Positions 1-11,504 of a stretch of DNA of 64,000 nucleotides are shown one piece after another. Each line of letters begins with the position of its first letter. The first letter of the stretch is position 1. The notes under the pieces are model-generated. The model saw nothing but the letters and a program-made list of their open reading frames with translations. It was not told the origin of the DNA and did no database searches. A program made the position numbers and the translations under genes. Source of the DNA: Romanomermis culicivorax (lineage: Eukaryota > Nematoda > Enoplea > Mermithida > Mermithidae); assembly GCA_963922205.1 (NCBI GenBank), contig CAWUHX010000084.1, forward strand, positions 1,114,975-1,178,974, in the 5' to 3' direction.

Positions 1-340
1 TTTTATTACTTTTCCGTGCAAGACCAATTTATCAACTTAATCGGTTTTTTCTGCAAGACCACTTTGATGCTTTGCTTTTTGCTAATCTGCATATATGAAA
101 CTTGTGAAATGAGCAACAAAAAACGAGGTGATATTTTTCCTATCAAAATTGACACGTTCGGTTTAGTTGGAAGTCGAAATCACTATACATTTCGAATGGA
201 TCTGATCTTCGAAAAAGAACTCGTGGAGTGTTGTTTGCATGCTCGTTTTCCTCGTCCAAATTTCTCAAAAAATTGATGAAATCAACAACTTCCATAGTTA
301 TAGTGTTGTAAATCAGTCTTACTCCACCGAATACACCTGC
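1..340. other. No gene recognised
   Basis: AT-rich sequence. An 86-codon frame at 16-276 (+) has a hydrophobic stretch but no family I recognise and no splice context that would support it. I see nothing else here. Confidence 0.4.
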
Positions 341-595
341 CCGATGAAGGTTTAGAAAAAGAAAAGGAAAAACGTTTTTTTAGTCCACTGTTTGCCCTAC
401 TCTTCTTTCTGGCATACCAAAAAAATATAAACCACAGCCTACTCCGCTTTCTGGCATACCGATTTATTCTACTCTGCTCTTCCCTTTACTCCTCCTTCTG
501 GAATGCCAACTGGAGATAATCCAGGAAATAATCCATCGTTTACTCCATGGAGTAGGTTAATCCACCTTCTGGCATACGGGCCTAAGCGGATATCT
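340..595. repeat. Tandem CTTCTGGCATACC repeats, possible transposon end
   Basis: About four degenerate units of the form TACTCC-x-CTTTCTGGCATACC lie between 398 and 580. The last unit runs into ACGGGCCTAA. Read on the minus strand this end is TTAGGCCCGTATGCCAGAAGG-like, close in layout to the TTA plus GGGCCRTATTCACAAA terminus of the element at 21675. It may be one end of a PIF/Harbinger-type element whose other end lies outside the window or has been lost. That interpretation is inference. Confidence 0.4.
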
Positions 596-599
596 TTTT

Positions 600-1065
600 T
601 CTTAGATCGACAGTGGCAATCACGGAACTAAAACTTGAATTGGCAAGCGATGCAGGTTTACTGCCCCCCCCCGGATTTCTTCGAGTTCTGAAGCTGATTT
701 CGAAATAAATAGACTATAATTTTCATTGCACACGTCAGGTGATTGTAGGCAATCGAATGAATTGGAATATGTGTTTTTCCATAATTAGCACTTGAAGATC
801 TTCCCTTGTCAACCAATGTACGAATTATATCTTTCATAAATACGGTGTAGAAAATGATAATCATTGTGTTGGAGAATTTACGAGTCGCTCTATTTTATCT
901 ATGTACGAAATATGACATGCAGCGTATATCTGCGTATTGTTATTGTAGCTGATATTTCCAGTTTTGAGTTATGTGCTTTATGGGAGTAATAAGCTAATTA
1001 GCAGTGATATTCTACACATGCATAAATTTACCCTCATGCTGTTCCGTCATATACACGGTAATTTA
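600..1065. other. No gene recognised
   Basis: AT-rich non-coding sequence with a short C-run at 662-671. Nothing supportable was seen. Confidence 0.4.
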
Positions 1066-1069
1066 GGAA

Positions 1070-1160
1070 CGATTGTGTCTCGCTACAGCCACCACCCCAC
1101 AATAGCCACCGTCCCAATATGGTTACTGTCTCACTACAGCCACCATCATTCTAAAAATAA
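1070..1160. repeat. GTCTC-CTACAGCCACC short tandem repeats (minus-strand form)
   Basis: Units of the type GTCTCACTACAGCCACC. The inverse form, GGTGGCTGTAGTGAGAC, is repeated at about 3762-3910, on the other side of the foldback element at 1222-3297. The two blocks may therefore belong to one larger inverted structure. Confidence 0.5.
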
Positions 1161-1221
1161 AGGGCTAATATTTAGTTTTTCAATATTTTTATCGATGCTA
1201 ATTTGCCAATTGGGAGTCAAT

Positions 1222-3297
1222 GTCTGAGAGAATTCATCTTCTTATACAGAGAGTTGTGATAAGTAAAAAATTAACTATCCATTAGTGTAAAGTGCTTATT
1301 AGGAATACAGGGGTGCTAGAAACATCAAATTTTGAGAGCGAAAATTTTCATTTTTTTACAAAAATTACTATATCTACCATTAAGGCTCAGAAGCACCAAA
1401 AAATTCCCTATACAATAAATAGCTTACGATGTTTTCTATCTGCTGCAAAAAATTACGGAAATTCATGTACTGCTAAAGGGTCACACAACCTGAAGTTTAA
1501 AAACTATCTTATAGTTGTATTTTCTGAAAGTTAAAACCTTGACTGTGGAACTACTAGAGCTTGATAAATTTTAAAAAAGAGACAGTAAAACAATTTTCTT
1601 ATGGTGAATATTAATAGCCCAACTGATAAAAAAATCAAATTTGCCGGGCTGCAGTATCCCAAAGTTTTGAATTTTCACATTTTTAAACATTTTTCTGTCT
1701 ATTTACGTGACTTGAGATATATCAGACTAGGCATGAAGTAATTTTATTATTGACTGTGTATTTGATACAGAATACAATTCTCTATAATGTATTATGAAAA
1801 TGTTTTCCGAATTTTGCATTCTACACTTTTTAGGAAGTTCAAAAACGTCAAAAATCAGACCATAAAAATGGTGCAAATGCAGGTTCCTCTGCACAACAAT
1901 GACTATATGTACTGCTGAAGTCGAAAGCACCCAAGTACAGTGGATATATTATGATGTCTGCTAGTTGCATACAAAAAATGTCAAAATTTGTGCACTGCTA
2001 GGGTGTTAAATCTGCAAAAAAACTATTATAGTTGATAAATTTTAATTTTCAATTCTTGATCAGCAAATGTTTACTTTTCTCGAAATTTATTGTTCCAGTT
2101 GAGATGATAGGGAATTATTGGAAGTTTGAACATAAATAGAAAAACAAAGCATCACAAGCTTTCGAAGCAATCAGTTTGGAAAAATTCACTTTCCATCTGC
2201 AAATTCGGATCATATTGTGCTGGGTCCTTTATAGCTTCAGCTTCATCCTCTTCACACAAACTGTCTGCTTCAGCAGGATTATAATAGGTTCCTTGGTCTT
2301 CACGACCAAGGAACTTTCTTCCGGTGACCAGAAGCTTGCAATTTGTTGGCCTGTTAGAAATTCATCCTTGGAAAACCGTCCATTTTTGTGCATCAGCCTG
2401 AATATCATTTCAGCATCAAACTTTTGTTTGAGATGGATTCCTTCATCAAATTTGCCCAGTAAAAACTGCTTCTGCTTTGCTGTGATCATTTTACATCTTC
2501 TTTGACTTTTGAGTGCCCATCCTTCTAAAATATTTGTTCTATCGGCAGCATAGTAAGCTTGTAATGCTTCTTGAAGATCTGGAAGTAATGGCATCAAACG
2601 GGCTGCTTCCATTTTCTTGCTATATGCATTTATAGCAGTGTCTCTCAAGCTGACTCTTTGTGGTATTAGTCGATGATTACTGACAAGTAGATGCCAGAGT
2701 AAGTTGCCATGTTTGGAGGAAAGACTTGACACATCCTTCTTCTGGTCAAATGGAGGTCGGAACTACCCGAAGATACAAGTATTAGATAGTATTCAAACTT
2801 CAGGTTGTACGACCCTCTAGCAGTATATAAATTTCTGTAATTTTTTGCCAGCAGGTAGAAGACATTGTAAGCTATGTATTGTACAGAGAATTTTTTGGTG
2901 CTTCTGAGCTAGTGATTTTTGTGAAAAAAATTACAATTTTTGCTCTCAAAATTTGATGTTTTGAGCAGTTTTGAGCACCTAATAAGCACTTCGCACTACT
3001 GAATCATACAGTAAATTTCGGCTCATCCATTGGCCTAATATTGGGTAAATTTTAAGAACATGATGTCTGACGTACCAAAATTTGCAAAAGTTAGAAGAAG
3101 TGTATGTCAAAAGTCAAAAAAATAGGAAATTTTTAACTTTTGTCTCACTGTAGAAATGCGACTTTCGATTTTCAGACGAAATGAATATCATTTGTGTTCC
3201 TTGCGCATCAAGTAAACCAAATATGTGATTTTCAGGTAGGGTTAATTGTTTACTTATCACAACTAAACTGAATCCTTTCAGAAATCATGTCTTAAAA
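1222..3297. mobile_element. Long-inverted-repeat (foldback-type) element, copy A
   Basis: The left arm starts near 1222 (GTCTGAGAGAATTC) and runs to about 1975. The right arm at about 2790-3297 is an inverted, diverged version of the same sequence. The family is shared with 58752-61562, where both arms are longer. Copy A has lost about 240 bp from the left arm relative to copy B. The centre, about 2030-2760, carries the broken coding segment at 2229-2732. The shared arms and interior are seen directly. Classification as a DNA transposon is inference, because I cannot define exact ends or a target duplication. Confidence 0.55.
2229..2732 (-). pseudogene. Fragment of a transposon-associated protein in foldback copy A
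   Basis: A 167-codon open frame. Its C-terminal half has a F-L-x-x-x-F-x-x-G spacing, then basic and acidic helices, then a L-T-x-x-Q-I-x-S-F motif near residues 125-135. I associate this pattern with a conserved tail of repeat-borne proteins in many invertebrate genomes; that is recall, not a search result. No DDE triad or start context is visible, so I treat it as an internal fragment. A more decayed homologue, without a long frame, lies at about 14500-14830 in the same orientation. The original function of the full protein is unknown to me. Confidence 0.4.
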
Positions 3298-3755
3298 CAT
3301 ACAAAATAAGGCATTTAAGCATATAACAGTATTCAAGAAGTCTCACACAGTTCTCTAGGTTTTTATCTAATTGCATCTTTTTTAATTATAAAAGCAACTT
3401 GAAATAGCACATAAAAGCATGATCGTCCGTTATTTTCTAATGTGCTTTTTGCGCCAGCTAGTGATAAAAAGTCTGATAATGAAGGGTGTCCACCACAGAT
3501 ATAAGCAGTTCCTAAATCGTGAGGCGTCAAGGGGGGAGGTGTGTACAACTCGGCTCTTCATTCAGAAAACAAACCTCTGAAATAGCGTTTTTTCAACATT
3601 CTTATAGTTCTGCTTCATTTTTGAAGCTAACAGAGACTTCACTCAAAAGTTAGCCAAAATGCCTACGGAATTGCTAGTCAAATCTACTGCTGGTCCATCC
3701 ACATCGCATCCTTGAGACATATGAACACCTGTAAAATCGTCGGTAGCTGTTGCGA
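3298..3755. other. No gene recognised
   Basis: AT-rich spacer. The 61-codon minus frame at 3363-3548 has no recognisable features. Confidence 0.4.
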
Positions 3756-3761
3756 AAATGT

Positions 3762-3915
3762 GGCTGTAGTGAACAGTTACTAGGTGACAGTTGGCTATAG
3801 TGAGACGCCGATTGACAGTTTAGTGGCTCTAGTGAGACAGTGGCTGTAGTAGAACAGTGGCTGTATCGAGAAAGTTGCTGTAGCGAGAAAGTGGCTGTAG
3901 TGAGATTTTGTGTGT
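3762..3915. repeat. Tandem GTGGCTGTAGTGAGACA repeats
   Basis: About seven degenerate copies of a 17-22 bp unit (AGTGGCTGTAGTGAGACA and variants). This is the inverse of the block at 1070-1160. Confidence 0.6.
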
Positions 3916-3919
3916 ATGA

Positions 3920-3995
3920 GTTAAGCTACAGCTTAACGACAATGGTTTAACATGTAGAGTTAAGCTACAGCTTAAGGTGTAGCTCAGCTGGAGCT
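3920..3995. repeat. Duplicated hairpin GAGTTAAGCTACAGCTTAA
   Basis: Two direct copies of GAGTTAAGCTACAGCTTAA about 40 bp apart. Each contains the inverted repeat TTAAGCT/AGCTTAA, and a third, weaker copy follows. They would extrude as short hairpins. Confidence 0.55.
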
Positions 3996-3999
3996 TAAG

Positions 4000-4685
4000 T
4001 CTCTTTGATGAAACCGTCCCCTGGTCATGTTTGGCACAAGGTTTGCAAAAAAATCAACCTGAAGCCAATACGATTGCTGAACATCAATTTAATGCTGTGA
4101 AATGGGAAGTGAGGACAAACTATCATGCAATGGCCCATCCAAGACTTCACGTTCTATGGCAAGGACCATCGCCCCAAACCGGGCCATGGTTTACTGGAAG
4201 CCGATTATGATACTCATAATGGAATTTTATGAAAAATTGTTTGAAAAACTTGATTAGAAATTAGATTTAAAAGGCTCAGTGGTCATATGAGCCTGTTTTT
4301 CAGCTGGACAACCATGTCAATAAACACTATTGCATTTACTGTGCTCTAAAGAATCTACACAAACAGACCGAATTGAGCCTTAAGTACGCAGAGCTTTTGT
4401 TTGGGCCAGGATAAGGTCCAACAGAATTGTTAGCTCTCATTTTTTGTTGACATTGTGATCATACATGCACAGCATAGAAATTCTGCTGGGAGTCAGCCAG
4501 GATAGGGGGTGGAATACAAAATTTTTTAAAATTCTTGATGATGAAAAGGAAAGTCTCAGAAAGTCTTTTAACATACAAGCAGCATATTCTTCAAGCCATA
4601 TTAGTCAGATATGTGAAATTATTCGCTTAGACATCACTTTCTAAAGTTTCCATGTTATTTTTTTTTAATCAAGTATGATTGGTTA
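4000..4685. other. No gene recognised
   Basis: Unremarkable AT-rich sequence with stops in all frames and no repeat that I could match elsewhere in the window. Confidence 0.35.
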
Positions 4686-4689
4686 AGAA

Positions 4690-4885
4690 AAATTGTCAAA
4701 CGACAGCATCATTTCCATTTTTATGACGACTTTCTCTTCCCTCTTGCTCATTTTCCTTCGTCATCTTCTCAATCATTGCTGGAAAACTCAAATCTGCTGG
4801 GGGTCAGCAAGAATCTGCTGGGGGTCAATAAAAACCTGCTGGGGTTTAAACCCCCCCCCCAAACCCCCCCCCCCCCCACGTGCAT
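4690..4885 (+). repeat. Dispersed repeat, copy 1 (CTGCTGGGGGTCA units plus poly-C)
   Basis: About 200 bp that reappears in inverted orientation at 49375-49570. It shares the segment from GACAGCATC through ATTGCTGG, followed by three tandem CTGCTGGGGGTCAA-type units and long C runs (4850-4876). Two short overlapping frames run through it but are low-complexity and not genes. Confidence 0.65.
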
Positions 4886-4963
4886 GTATGATTGTGATGA
4901 TAAAAATTATCTGATTGTGTTAAACGACAAACTGCAGCCTGATATTCAGCATTATTCAGACTT

Positions 4964-5156
4964 AGGGGCCAACTGTACTTCACCATAGTTCGTCATACAG
5001 TGCCGTACGGCACGTAAGAATAGCAGCTACTTATTATGCACCGTACAGCACCGTGCAGCACTGTACGGCATGTAAGTATAGCAGCTACTTATTATTTTCA
5101 TTTACTTATTATCATTTACCACTGTACGGTGCTGTATGGCGAAGTATAGTTGGCTT
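4964..5156. mobile_element. Small inverted-repeat element (MITE-like)
   Basis: Left end GGGGCCAACTGTACTTCACC and right end GGCGAAGTATAGTTGGC are inverted repeats, each flanked by TTA. The interior contains two direct copies of a roughly 55-bp unit with GTACGGCACGTAAG and AGCAGCTACTTATTAT, plus GTACGGC palindromes. The TTA flanks suggest a PIF/Harbinger-type target duplication. The ends are imperfect, so the class is tentative. Confidence 0.5.
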
Positions 5157-5323
5157 AGAAACCATGAGGGTAATGCATGGCAGGGTTCCTCTCATTATGC
5201 TTTTGAGGTCTGTCAGTAGCTGAACTTGTGTGTCCTCGAATTGATGGTTAGGTGGTCCAGTGCTAAATGAATTACCACCATGTTGCTATGACTTGATCAC
5301 TCCTTATATTTTACTATAGGGAG

Positions 5324-6205
5324 TGTAACGCCCGATTTTCACTATACTTTTACTTGTCTCAAATTACTCGTTTCCCAATATCCTTGAGACGAAAGCACAA
5401 TAGCGAGACAGGGGATGCACAGTATGATAAACAATAATGAACGACAATACGATTTTGCCAACTGCTTCATGAGGTGTTGACGATACACGCTTGCTTTTAC
5501 AGGGATTTCTAACACACGAATTTAAAACGAAAATACGAAAAGACTAATTATTTCACACTTTCTTCACCTTTTATCCTGCTTCCTGTTGGCCACACCCTTG
5601 ATCCGTGGGGGTACACTTCTGAAATCTTCTTCCACCAATCGTCACTTCCTGCTTCATACGCTTCTGTGTACTGTATGCTTACCTAACCAAGCCTTTCAAG
5701 CTTCCTAACTATCGTATGCTTTACCACGCCTTTTTGTGTTTTGCTTAACTTCTCTGTCTGTATGCTTCCGACTTATGGTGGGCTTAGCCACACCTATGTG
5801 CTTCCTTATTAATTATGCGTGTATATGCTTCTGTAAGGAACCACGGCTACTGTTCCACTGGAGACCAGTGTCTGGGTTGGGGTTTCTACATTTTATTACG
5901 AGACAGGTGTATTTACGATTTTGGGCAGGATTATTGTACCTATAGAATGTGTGTCTTCATGTGAGTTATGAGGGCCAGGCGCCGATGTGCAAATTAATTA
6001 TGTAACATCTTTAATTGGGTCAATAACGGCTTCTGGGTGTGAGACTTTCGAAACAGAATGCTTCAAATGAATTTACAGGAACTTCAATATAGGGAAATTC
6101 AGACATCCTTGAGACAATGAATTATGGAATAAATTTATATGCAGTAATAGAATACACATATCGTACATTGTGAATTTACACTGATGCATTAGCACCTATA
6201 TTACA
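5324..6205 (-). repeat. 3' LTR of the decayed minus-strand retroelement (882 bp)
   Basis: Read on the minus strand it begins TGTAATATAGG and ends GCGTTACA, giving TG...CA termini with inverted TGTAA/TTACA ends. Immediately upstream in element orientation is a polypurine tract (6206-6219). A diverged homologue with the same left boundary lies at 61910-62819, in the same orientation. The long matching middle section, including the conserved CTTAGCCACACCTA and GTGTATATGCTTC segments, supports the family. I found no partner LTR on the far side of the internal region, so this element is 5'-truncated. Confidence 0.7.
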
Positions 6206-7240
6206 TTCCCCTCTTTCTGAAGTTGAACATTCTCATTCAAGGGGTTTTGAGGGAGAGAGGTGGTCGGGGTAGTTTCAGTAGGAGTTGCTCGGGGGTGGAA
6301 ACGGGTTGTCTTGTTGACATGAATGGTAAAGGTAGTATTTTTGAGGGGATGTTGGAGTGTAACGTTAGGGTACAGAAAACTCTTGACTGCATAAAGGCCA
6401 TTGTGGCAGGGTAAAAATTTAGGTGTGAGCCCTTGCTTGCAAGAGTAATTTTTGTATAAAATGAGGTCACCTAACTTGTATTGGACATTGTGTGCGTTTG
6501 TGTTGTACTGAACTGTATATTGGTTCTGTGCTTTTTGTAAGTTTTTCTGAACTGTGGAGAGGGCTTCTGTGAAATGAGATTTGACTCGGAGGGTGTAGTC
6601 ATCAAGATCGATCAAGAGGTGGGGAGGAAATTTAAGGCTGTGTCAGATAGTAATTTGGGTTGTCGGCCATGGAGTAATTCAAATGGGGGTATGAAGTGCT
6701 ATCATTTTTGTGAATATTGATGGCAAAAAATGTGAATGGTAAATAAGTGTCCCAATCAGTATGCTTAGAGTTGATGTACATACGTATATGGGCAGCGAGG
6801 GTTTGGTTACAGTGTTCCACTTCCCCATTGACAATTGGGTGATATGGAGTTGTGTGAACTTTTTGGGTATTGCATAATTCCGTGATTTGTGTGAAAAGAT
6901 CGGAAACAAATTGGATCTGCAATCACAGTGGATGATTTTTGGGGAGCCATGACAGCAAACAATTTTGTTTATGAATAGCTGGGCAAATAGTAGCTGCTGT
7001 GATGTCAGGGGTTGGGAAGGCCTCGACATACTTGGTGAAATAGTTGATAAATACAACAATGAATCGATTCCCATCCCCAGTTAGGGGTAACGGCCCCATG
7101 CAATCAACACTGACTCTGTCAAATGGGCCTGTGGGTTGAATGGGGACAAGACTAGCATGTACTTTGTGCCATAGAGCTTTGTGAGTTTGGCATGGGGGGC
7201 AAGTTTTGCAGTAGAGTTTTACATCACTACTCATTTTTGA
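6196..7240 (-). pseudogene. Decayed integrase (zinc-binding region to GPY/F tail)
   Basis: Three overlapping open stretches (7234-6923, 6922-6632, 6615-6196) together align over the whole integrase of the intact element at 41300-42330. Visible are the C-x-x-C of the zinc-binding region (K-T-C-P-P-C-Q), the first catalytic Asp in V-D-C-M-G-P, the second in H-C-D-C, and the Glu in N-G-E-V-E. A G-L-Y replaces the usual G-P-Y of the C-terminal module. The reading frame is broken between the second Asp and the NGEVE region and again at about 6620. It is a dead copy, and its frame ends beside the polypurine tract. Confidence 0.75.
6206..6219 (-). promoter_or_regulatory. Polypurine tract of the minus-strand element
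   Basis: The minus-strand sequence CAGAAAGAGGGGAA directly abuts the LTR start TGTAAT. This is the expected position and composition of a plus-strand primer in LTR retroelements. Confidence 0.65.
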
Positions 7241-7447
7241 CCAGAAATATTTATGTCCGAGGAGATATGAGGTTTTAGGTGAGGCAAAATGGCCTGTAAA
7301 CTTGCTGTCATGGTGAGATGTGATTACATCATTGATTTGTGATTTCCGAATATATAATTTTGGTATCTTGTCGACTATATGAAATAGGAAATAGGACTGT
7401 GAATTTGAGCATGGTAGGGGGATGTTTTTGGGTAAGTTTGGTTAGGA

Positions 7448-7990
7448 TTACCTTGATGGTTGGATCACTGGGTTAGAGTTATGCAAAATTTTTCTGTTCC
7501 TCTTCCTGCTCAGAGGCTTCAGCTTCAAGGATGGTATTGACAGGGGATATCTCAGGTCGGGTTTTGAGGTGCTCAATGTCAAAAGATGGTTTTGCTGTGT
7601 CCGATGGGAAACAGGAAATAGTATCAGCATTTTGGTTTGCAGCACCTTTCTTAGGCTGAATGTCAAGTTGAATACAGCAGAGAGCTAGTCCCCAATGGGC
7701 AATTTGAGGGGAGGGGTTTTCTTTTTGAAGAACCGCCTGAACAGCAGTATGATCTGTGTGGATGATAACATGTTGTTGGAACAGATAGGGCCGAAAATGT
7801 TTAATGAATTCCACTACGGCAAGGGTTTCTAATTCAGTTATGGGGTAGTTACATTCTGTGGGTTTTAATGCAAACCTCCCAAAAGTGATGGGGCAGTCAA
7901 GACCTTTGTCATCGAGCTGGCTTAGAATTGTGCCAATTCCAAGCTTTGATGCATCAGTTTGCAGGATGTAAGGTTTGCTAAAATCGGGGT
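7448..7990 (-). pseudogene. Decayed RNase H domain
   Basis: The frame at 7814-7479 carries [18 protein letters not shown] and Q-N-A-D-T-I-S, the same order of motifs as RNase H in the intact element at 40540-40910. The upstream part with the first acidic residues lies in 7815-7990 in other frames. Frame breaks and an A-D-A-L-S to A-D-T-I-S change mark it as non-functional. Confidence 0.7.
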
Positions 7991-7991
7991 G

Positions 7992-8792
7992 CTACAGGAT
8001 TGGTGCCTGAATCAGCAATGCTTTGAGTTTCTCGAAGGCAGTCTGTTGTTCGGGACCCCACAAAAATTCAAAGTTCTTTTTGAGGAATGCAGTAAGTGGC
8101 ATGGAGATTTGGGAGCAACTGGGGATGAATCGGCGATAATAGGAGGGCAAGCCTAGAAATGATTTGACTTCTTTTGAGCTTTTCAGTATAGGGATGTCAA
8201 GAATGGATTGTATCTTGTTTGGGTCTGGAGAAATACGCTGTTGTGAGATAACATGACCTAAATATTGAACTTGGGGTTGACAAGATTTGCATTTCTGTAT
8301 ATTAAGTTTTAATCCAGCTTTTGGAAAATGACTAAGGATGATGTCTAAGCATCCTAGCATTTGAGTATGTGATTGTGCAAAGATTAGTACATTGTGGAGG
8401 TAGACGAGACATGTGTTCCATTGTAATCCAGAAAGGATAATGTCCATTAGCCGTTGGAATGTAGCAGGGGCATTCGTGAGGCCAAAGGGGAGGAAATTAA
8501 ACTGGCATTGTCCAGCTGAGCAGTTAAAGGCTGTTTTCTCTCTGTCACTTTCTGCGATGGGGATGGAGTAATATGCATTGGACTGGTCTAGGGATGTGAA
8601 ATATCACATTCCATGCAGGGTGTCTAGGATTTCATCAATGTGTGGTAATGGATATGTGTCCTTTTTGGTTACCCTATTCAGGCCCCGGAAATTAATGCAT
8701 AGGCGATGTCCACCATCTTTTTTGTGGACAAGAACTGTTTTTGTACACCAAGGGGAATTGCTCTGGCTAATTATGCCAGCTGCTTCGAGTTT
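7992..8792 (-). pseudogene. Decayed reverse transcriptase, YLDD changed to YLHN
   Basis: The frame ending at 7992 carries the palm and thumb ([19 protein letters not shown]). Upstream, on the same strand between 8450 and 8600, the sequence encodes the D-Q-S-N-A-Y and F-L-P-F-G-L-T-N-A-P palm motifs in line with it. The catalytic box reads Y-L-H-N instead of Y-L-D-D, so both metal-binding Asp residues of that box are lost. Family: Ty3/gypsy. The match to the intact element is clear but strongly diverged, so this is an old relative and not a recent duplicate. Confidence 0.8.
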
Positions 8793-9720
8793 TCAACTTC
8801 TGCTTGAATGAGCTGCTTTTTTTTGGAGATGTCCAGAAAAGATGTTTGGGAATGGGTTTGGAACCATTTGTGTCAATGTTGTGGGAGAAAGTGTCATGCG
8901 ACCCAGGTCCATTTTGGAGTTAGCATATAGGGTGGGGTATTTAGATAAGAATCGTAGGAGTTGATTTTTCTCTGCTTCAGTCAGGTTGCTTGGGGTTAAA
9001 TTGGCATTCTCTTTTAACCATGTGAAAGTATCAAAGCAGTTTGGCTTGCTTGGAGCAGGAAGGGGTAGTTGGGTAGAGGAGTTTGCTTTTGGTATAAAAC
9101 ACAAAACAGCGCCAATGCATGTGCCAGGATAAAGGGTCTGGGGGGTGTCACGTGTGTTTAAAACTGAAATGCGGATAAGATTATTTTGATTCTCTGAAAT
9201 GGAAGCAGCGAAATGAACTTTAGAGTTTTGTCTGGCTTTTGGGGTAAATTTGAGTTGGTTGATGTGTAGGTATGATTTGGGTAAGGGTATGGTAAATTTG
9301 GTAATGGTGCACGGTGGTAGTTCCAATTTCTCATCCAAATAGGTTCCACCACAGGTCGACAGGGGGTTGTATTCTAGGCCTTCACAAGTGAGTATGACAT
9401 CGCCAAATTTTACTTGGGACTCTTGGTTGTTGATGGTATATTCAGAAAATCCACTCAGGAAATTTTTCCCCAGGCGTACATCTGCTGTGCAATCTTTTTG
9501 GACATGTACCATGATTGTTTCTTGTATGGATTGGGCCATTACTGTCACAAGGGTTGTTCCTATGAAGTGGATGGGAAGGTTGTTTGCTGCTTTTGCTTGA
9601 ACTAGCAGGGGCTTCATGTCTAGTTCTAGGGCTTTAGCAATATGGGAATCAATGAGGAAGCACACAGCACCAGTGTTAATCATGCCTTTAGTGAATAGCC
9701 TCCCATTCAGTGTAATTGGG
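8793..9720 (-). pseudogene. Decayed retropepsin-type protease and PR-RT linker
   Basis: The frame starting near 9683 has I-N-T-G-A where the intact relative has V-D-T-G-A, so the catalytic Asp is replaced by Asn. The flap-side motif V-R-L-G-K-N-F-L-S-G-F follows at the expected distance. The rest is the linker leading into RT, matching the intact element at 39130-39600. Only one protease domain is present: the 9720-9876 interval reads through stops and shows no DTG motif. The first protease of the intact element is therefore missing here. Confidence 0.7.
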
Positions 9721-9875
9721 ATATGGGGGGGGGTATGTTTCTCAAGTACGGCTGGTGGGGGGTTATTTGAAATGGATTGGTGTATCTGGTTTATAAGTTC
9801 AATTGCAGGAGTCCTTGGTGTATCTATGTCAACAATGATGTATTTCTGTTGAGTTTATGCTCCATGACGATTTGC

Positions 9876-10226
9876 TTATTCTAGGAGGGCATGACCACAT
9901 GAGGGAGGGATGGTGTTGGGTAACCACATACTGTGTAAAGGCAGTTTGTATGTGTGTTCACTGGCCATGTGGTGTTTAGGGTAATGGAAATATTTGCGCA
10001 AAACAAGGAAGGAGTAGAAGATACCAGCTAGGACAACAATGATAATGGCTAGGTTGATGAGTATTTGCAAGGGCCCCTTTAGTAAGTTATTTAACCCGTC
10101 TGTGAGGCTTTGGGTGGTGCCTGTTATAACATGTTCTATGCCTCGACCAGTGCTAGAAAGTGTGTTGCCCATTGCTTGACCACTGTTTGAGATCACGGTA
10201 TACACTGTATCAGAATTAAGTGACAT
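9876..10226 (-). pseudogene. Decayed Env transmembrane segment
   Basis: The frame encodes an Env membrane-proximal region (H-V-I-T-G-T-T-Q-S-L-x-x-G-L, parallel to [14 protein letters not shown] in the intact copy). A long hydrophobic run (about residues 52-74) and a short basic tail follow. It is separated from the Env ectodomain at 10287-11504 by a frame break. Confidence 0.7.
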
Positions 10227-10286
10227 TTGGGCAGTGTAATTAACTAGTTTGTCAACAATGCTTTTGAGGGTGTGGGTTTTGTATAT

Positions 10287-11504
10287 TTATTGCTTCAAGA
10301 AGAGCAAGTTTGTTGATATTGTTGCAAGTTGGTCATGGAAGATTGGTGGTGTATTGAAGTGGAAAAGGGAGAAATTTTGATTCCATACTATTTCTAAGGG
10401 AAGATTGGTCACATGTGGGGATCCAGTTTCACTGATCCATCGGGTATTTTGTTTGTATAGGGCGACATGCATGTGATGGCAGTTGACAGTTTGGGAGAAA
10501 GCGGTCAAATCATTTCCTCCAGGCTTTGAGAACATAATGTCTGTCCCTACAAGGATAGGTAGGAGTTTGTAACAGGTCCCATTGATTTTGTGATTGTAAA
10601 AGATTTTTGATGTGTTTACATGTTTAAAGGGCCAGATTGTGAGGGCATCCCCTGTGAATTCAGCAATCATGTCTGTCCTTTGTAAAAATGTGCATGCTAC
10701 AAGTGTTGCATCAAGGCGCAAGATTTGCCACACTAAGTCAAGATGATGTTGAGCTTGCCTGCATAACTCATTCCATACGTTTTTGAAATTCTGAATTTCA
10801 AACTCTTGAATTTTGTTTGCTAGGTAATTTAGTTTTGCATATATAGATTCGAAATCATCAAAGTCGTATAATGTGGTTTTAGTTTCATTAATTTGTGGGG
10901 TTAAAAAGGCATTCTGGTGCCGTGTCCTTTTGTCTAACTGTACAATAATACCTTGTTCGGTCAGGACACTGTCTTTGGTTTCGGGACAGTTGGGGTTCCG
11001 AAAGAGGGCATTTTTGATAGAGAATGCTCCTTGCAGTTCCTTGATGATCATGTATGTTTTTTTCAGTTTTATGGAATAGGTGTTCTTATATTCAAAGGGG
11101 CATAGGCTTTCAAATGTGGTCTCATTCCAGATAATGGCTCCGTCAGCTGTTACACAATGACCTGATATTGGTTTGCATGAACCCAGGTCACCTAATGTAC
11201 CTGTCATTGATTTTCCATCCCATGATGCAACTTGACCAGTTTCTACGATGACATTAGTAATGGACATGCAATGGTCAGTACAACACCATGCATATTCTGC
11301 GCTTAGCAAGTTGTTGGTGGACCCAAATCCCGGTTTTGTTTCATACAGTTTTTGACTATTATGCTCTTTGTCTATGACAATTGCCTTGCAAACATGTGGG
11401 GTTAGATTTTCCATTTCAGTTTGGTCGAAAACAATGCCTTTTGACCCAAAAAAATCCAGTGTTGGTACAAATTTTCCTTTTGCGAATACTACATTTGTAT
11501 GCAT
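10287..11504 (-). pseudogene. Decayed Env ectodomain
   Basis: A 405-codon stretch homologous to the Env of the intact element. Conserved landmarks include the W-C-C-x-D-x-C box, [15 protein letters not shown], the L-C-R-x-A-Q-x-x-L-D-L-x-W-Q-L-L-R-type helix and [10 protein letters not shown]. Its N-terminus lies in the overlapping gag frame (11416-12720), so one frameshift near 11420-11500 separates the signal-peptide part from the main body. It is placed upstream of protease and RT, confirming the env-before-pol order. I cannot assign this glycoprotein to a fusion class from sequence alone. Confidence 0.75.
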
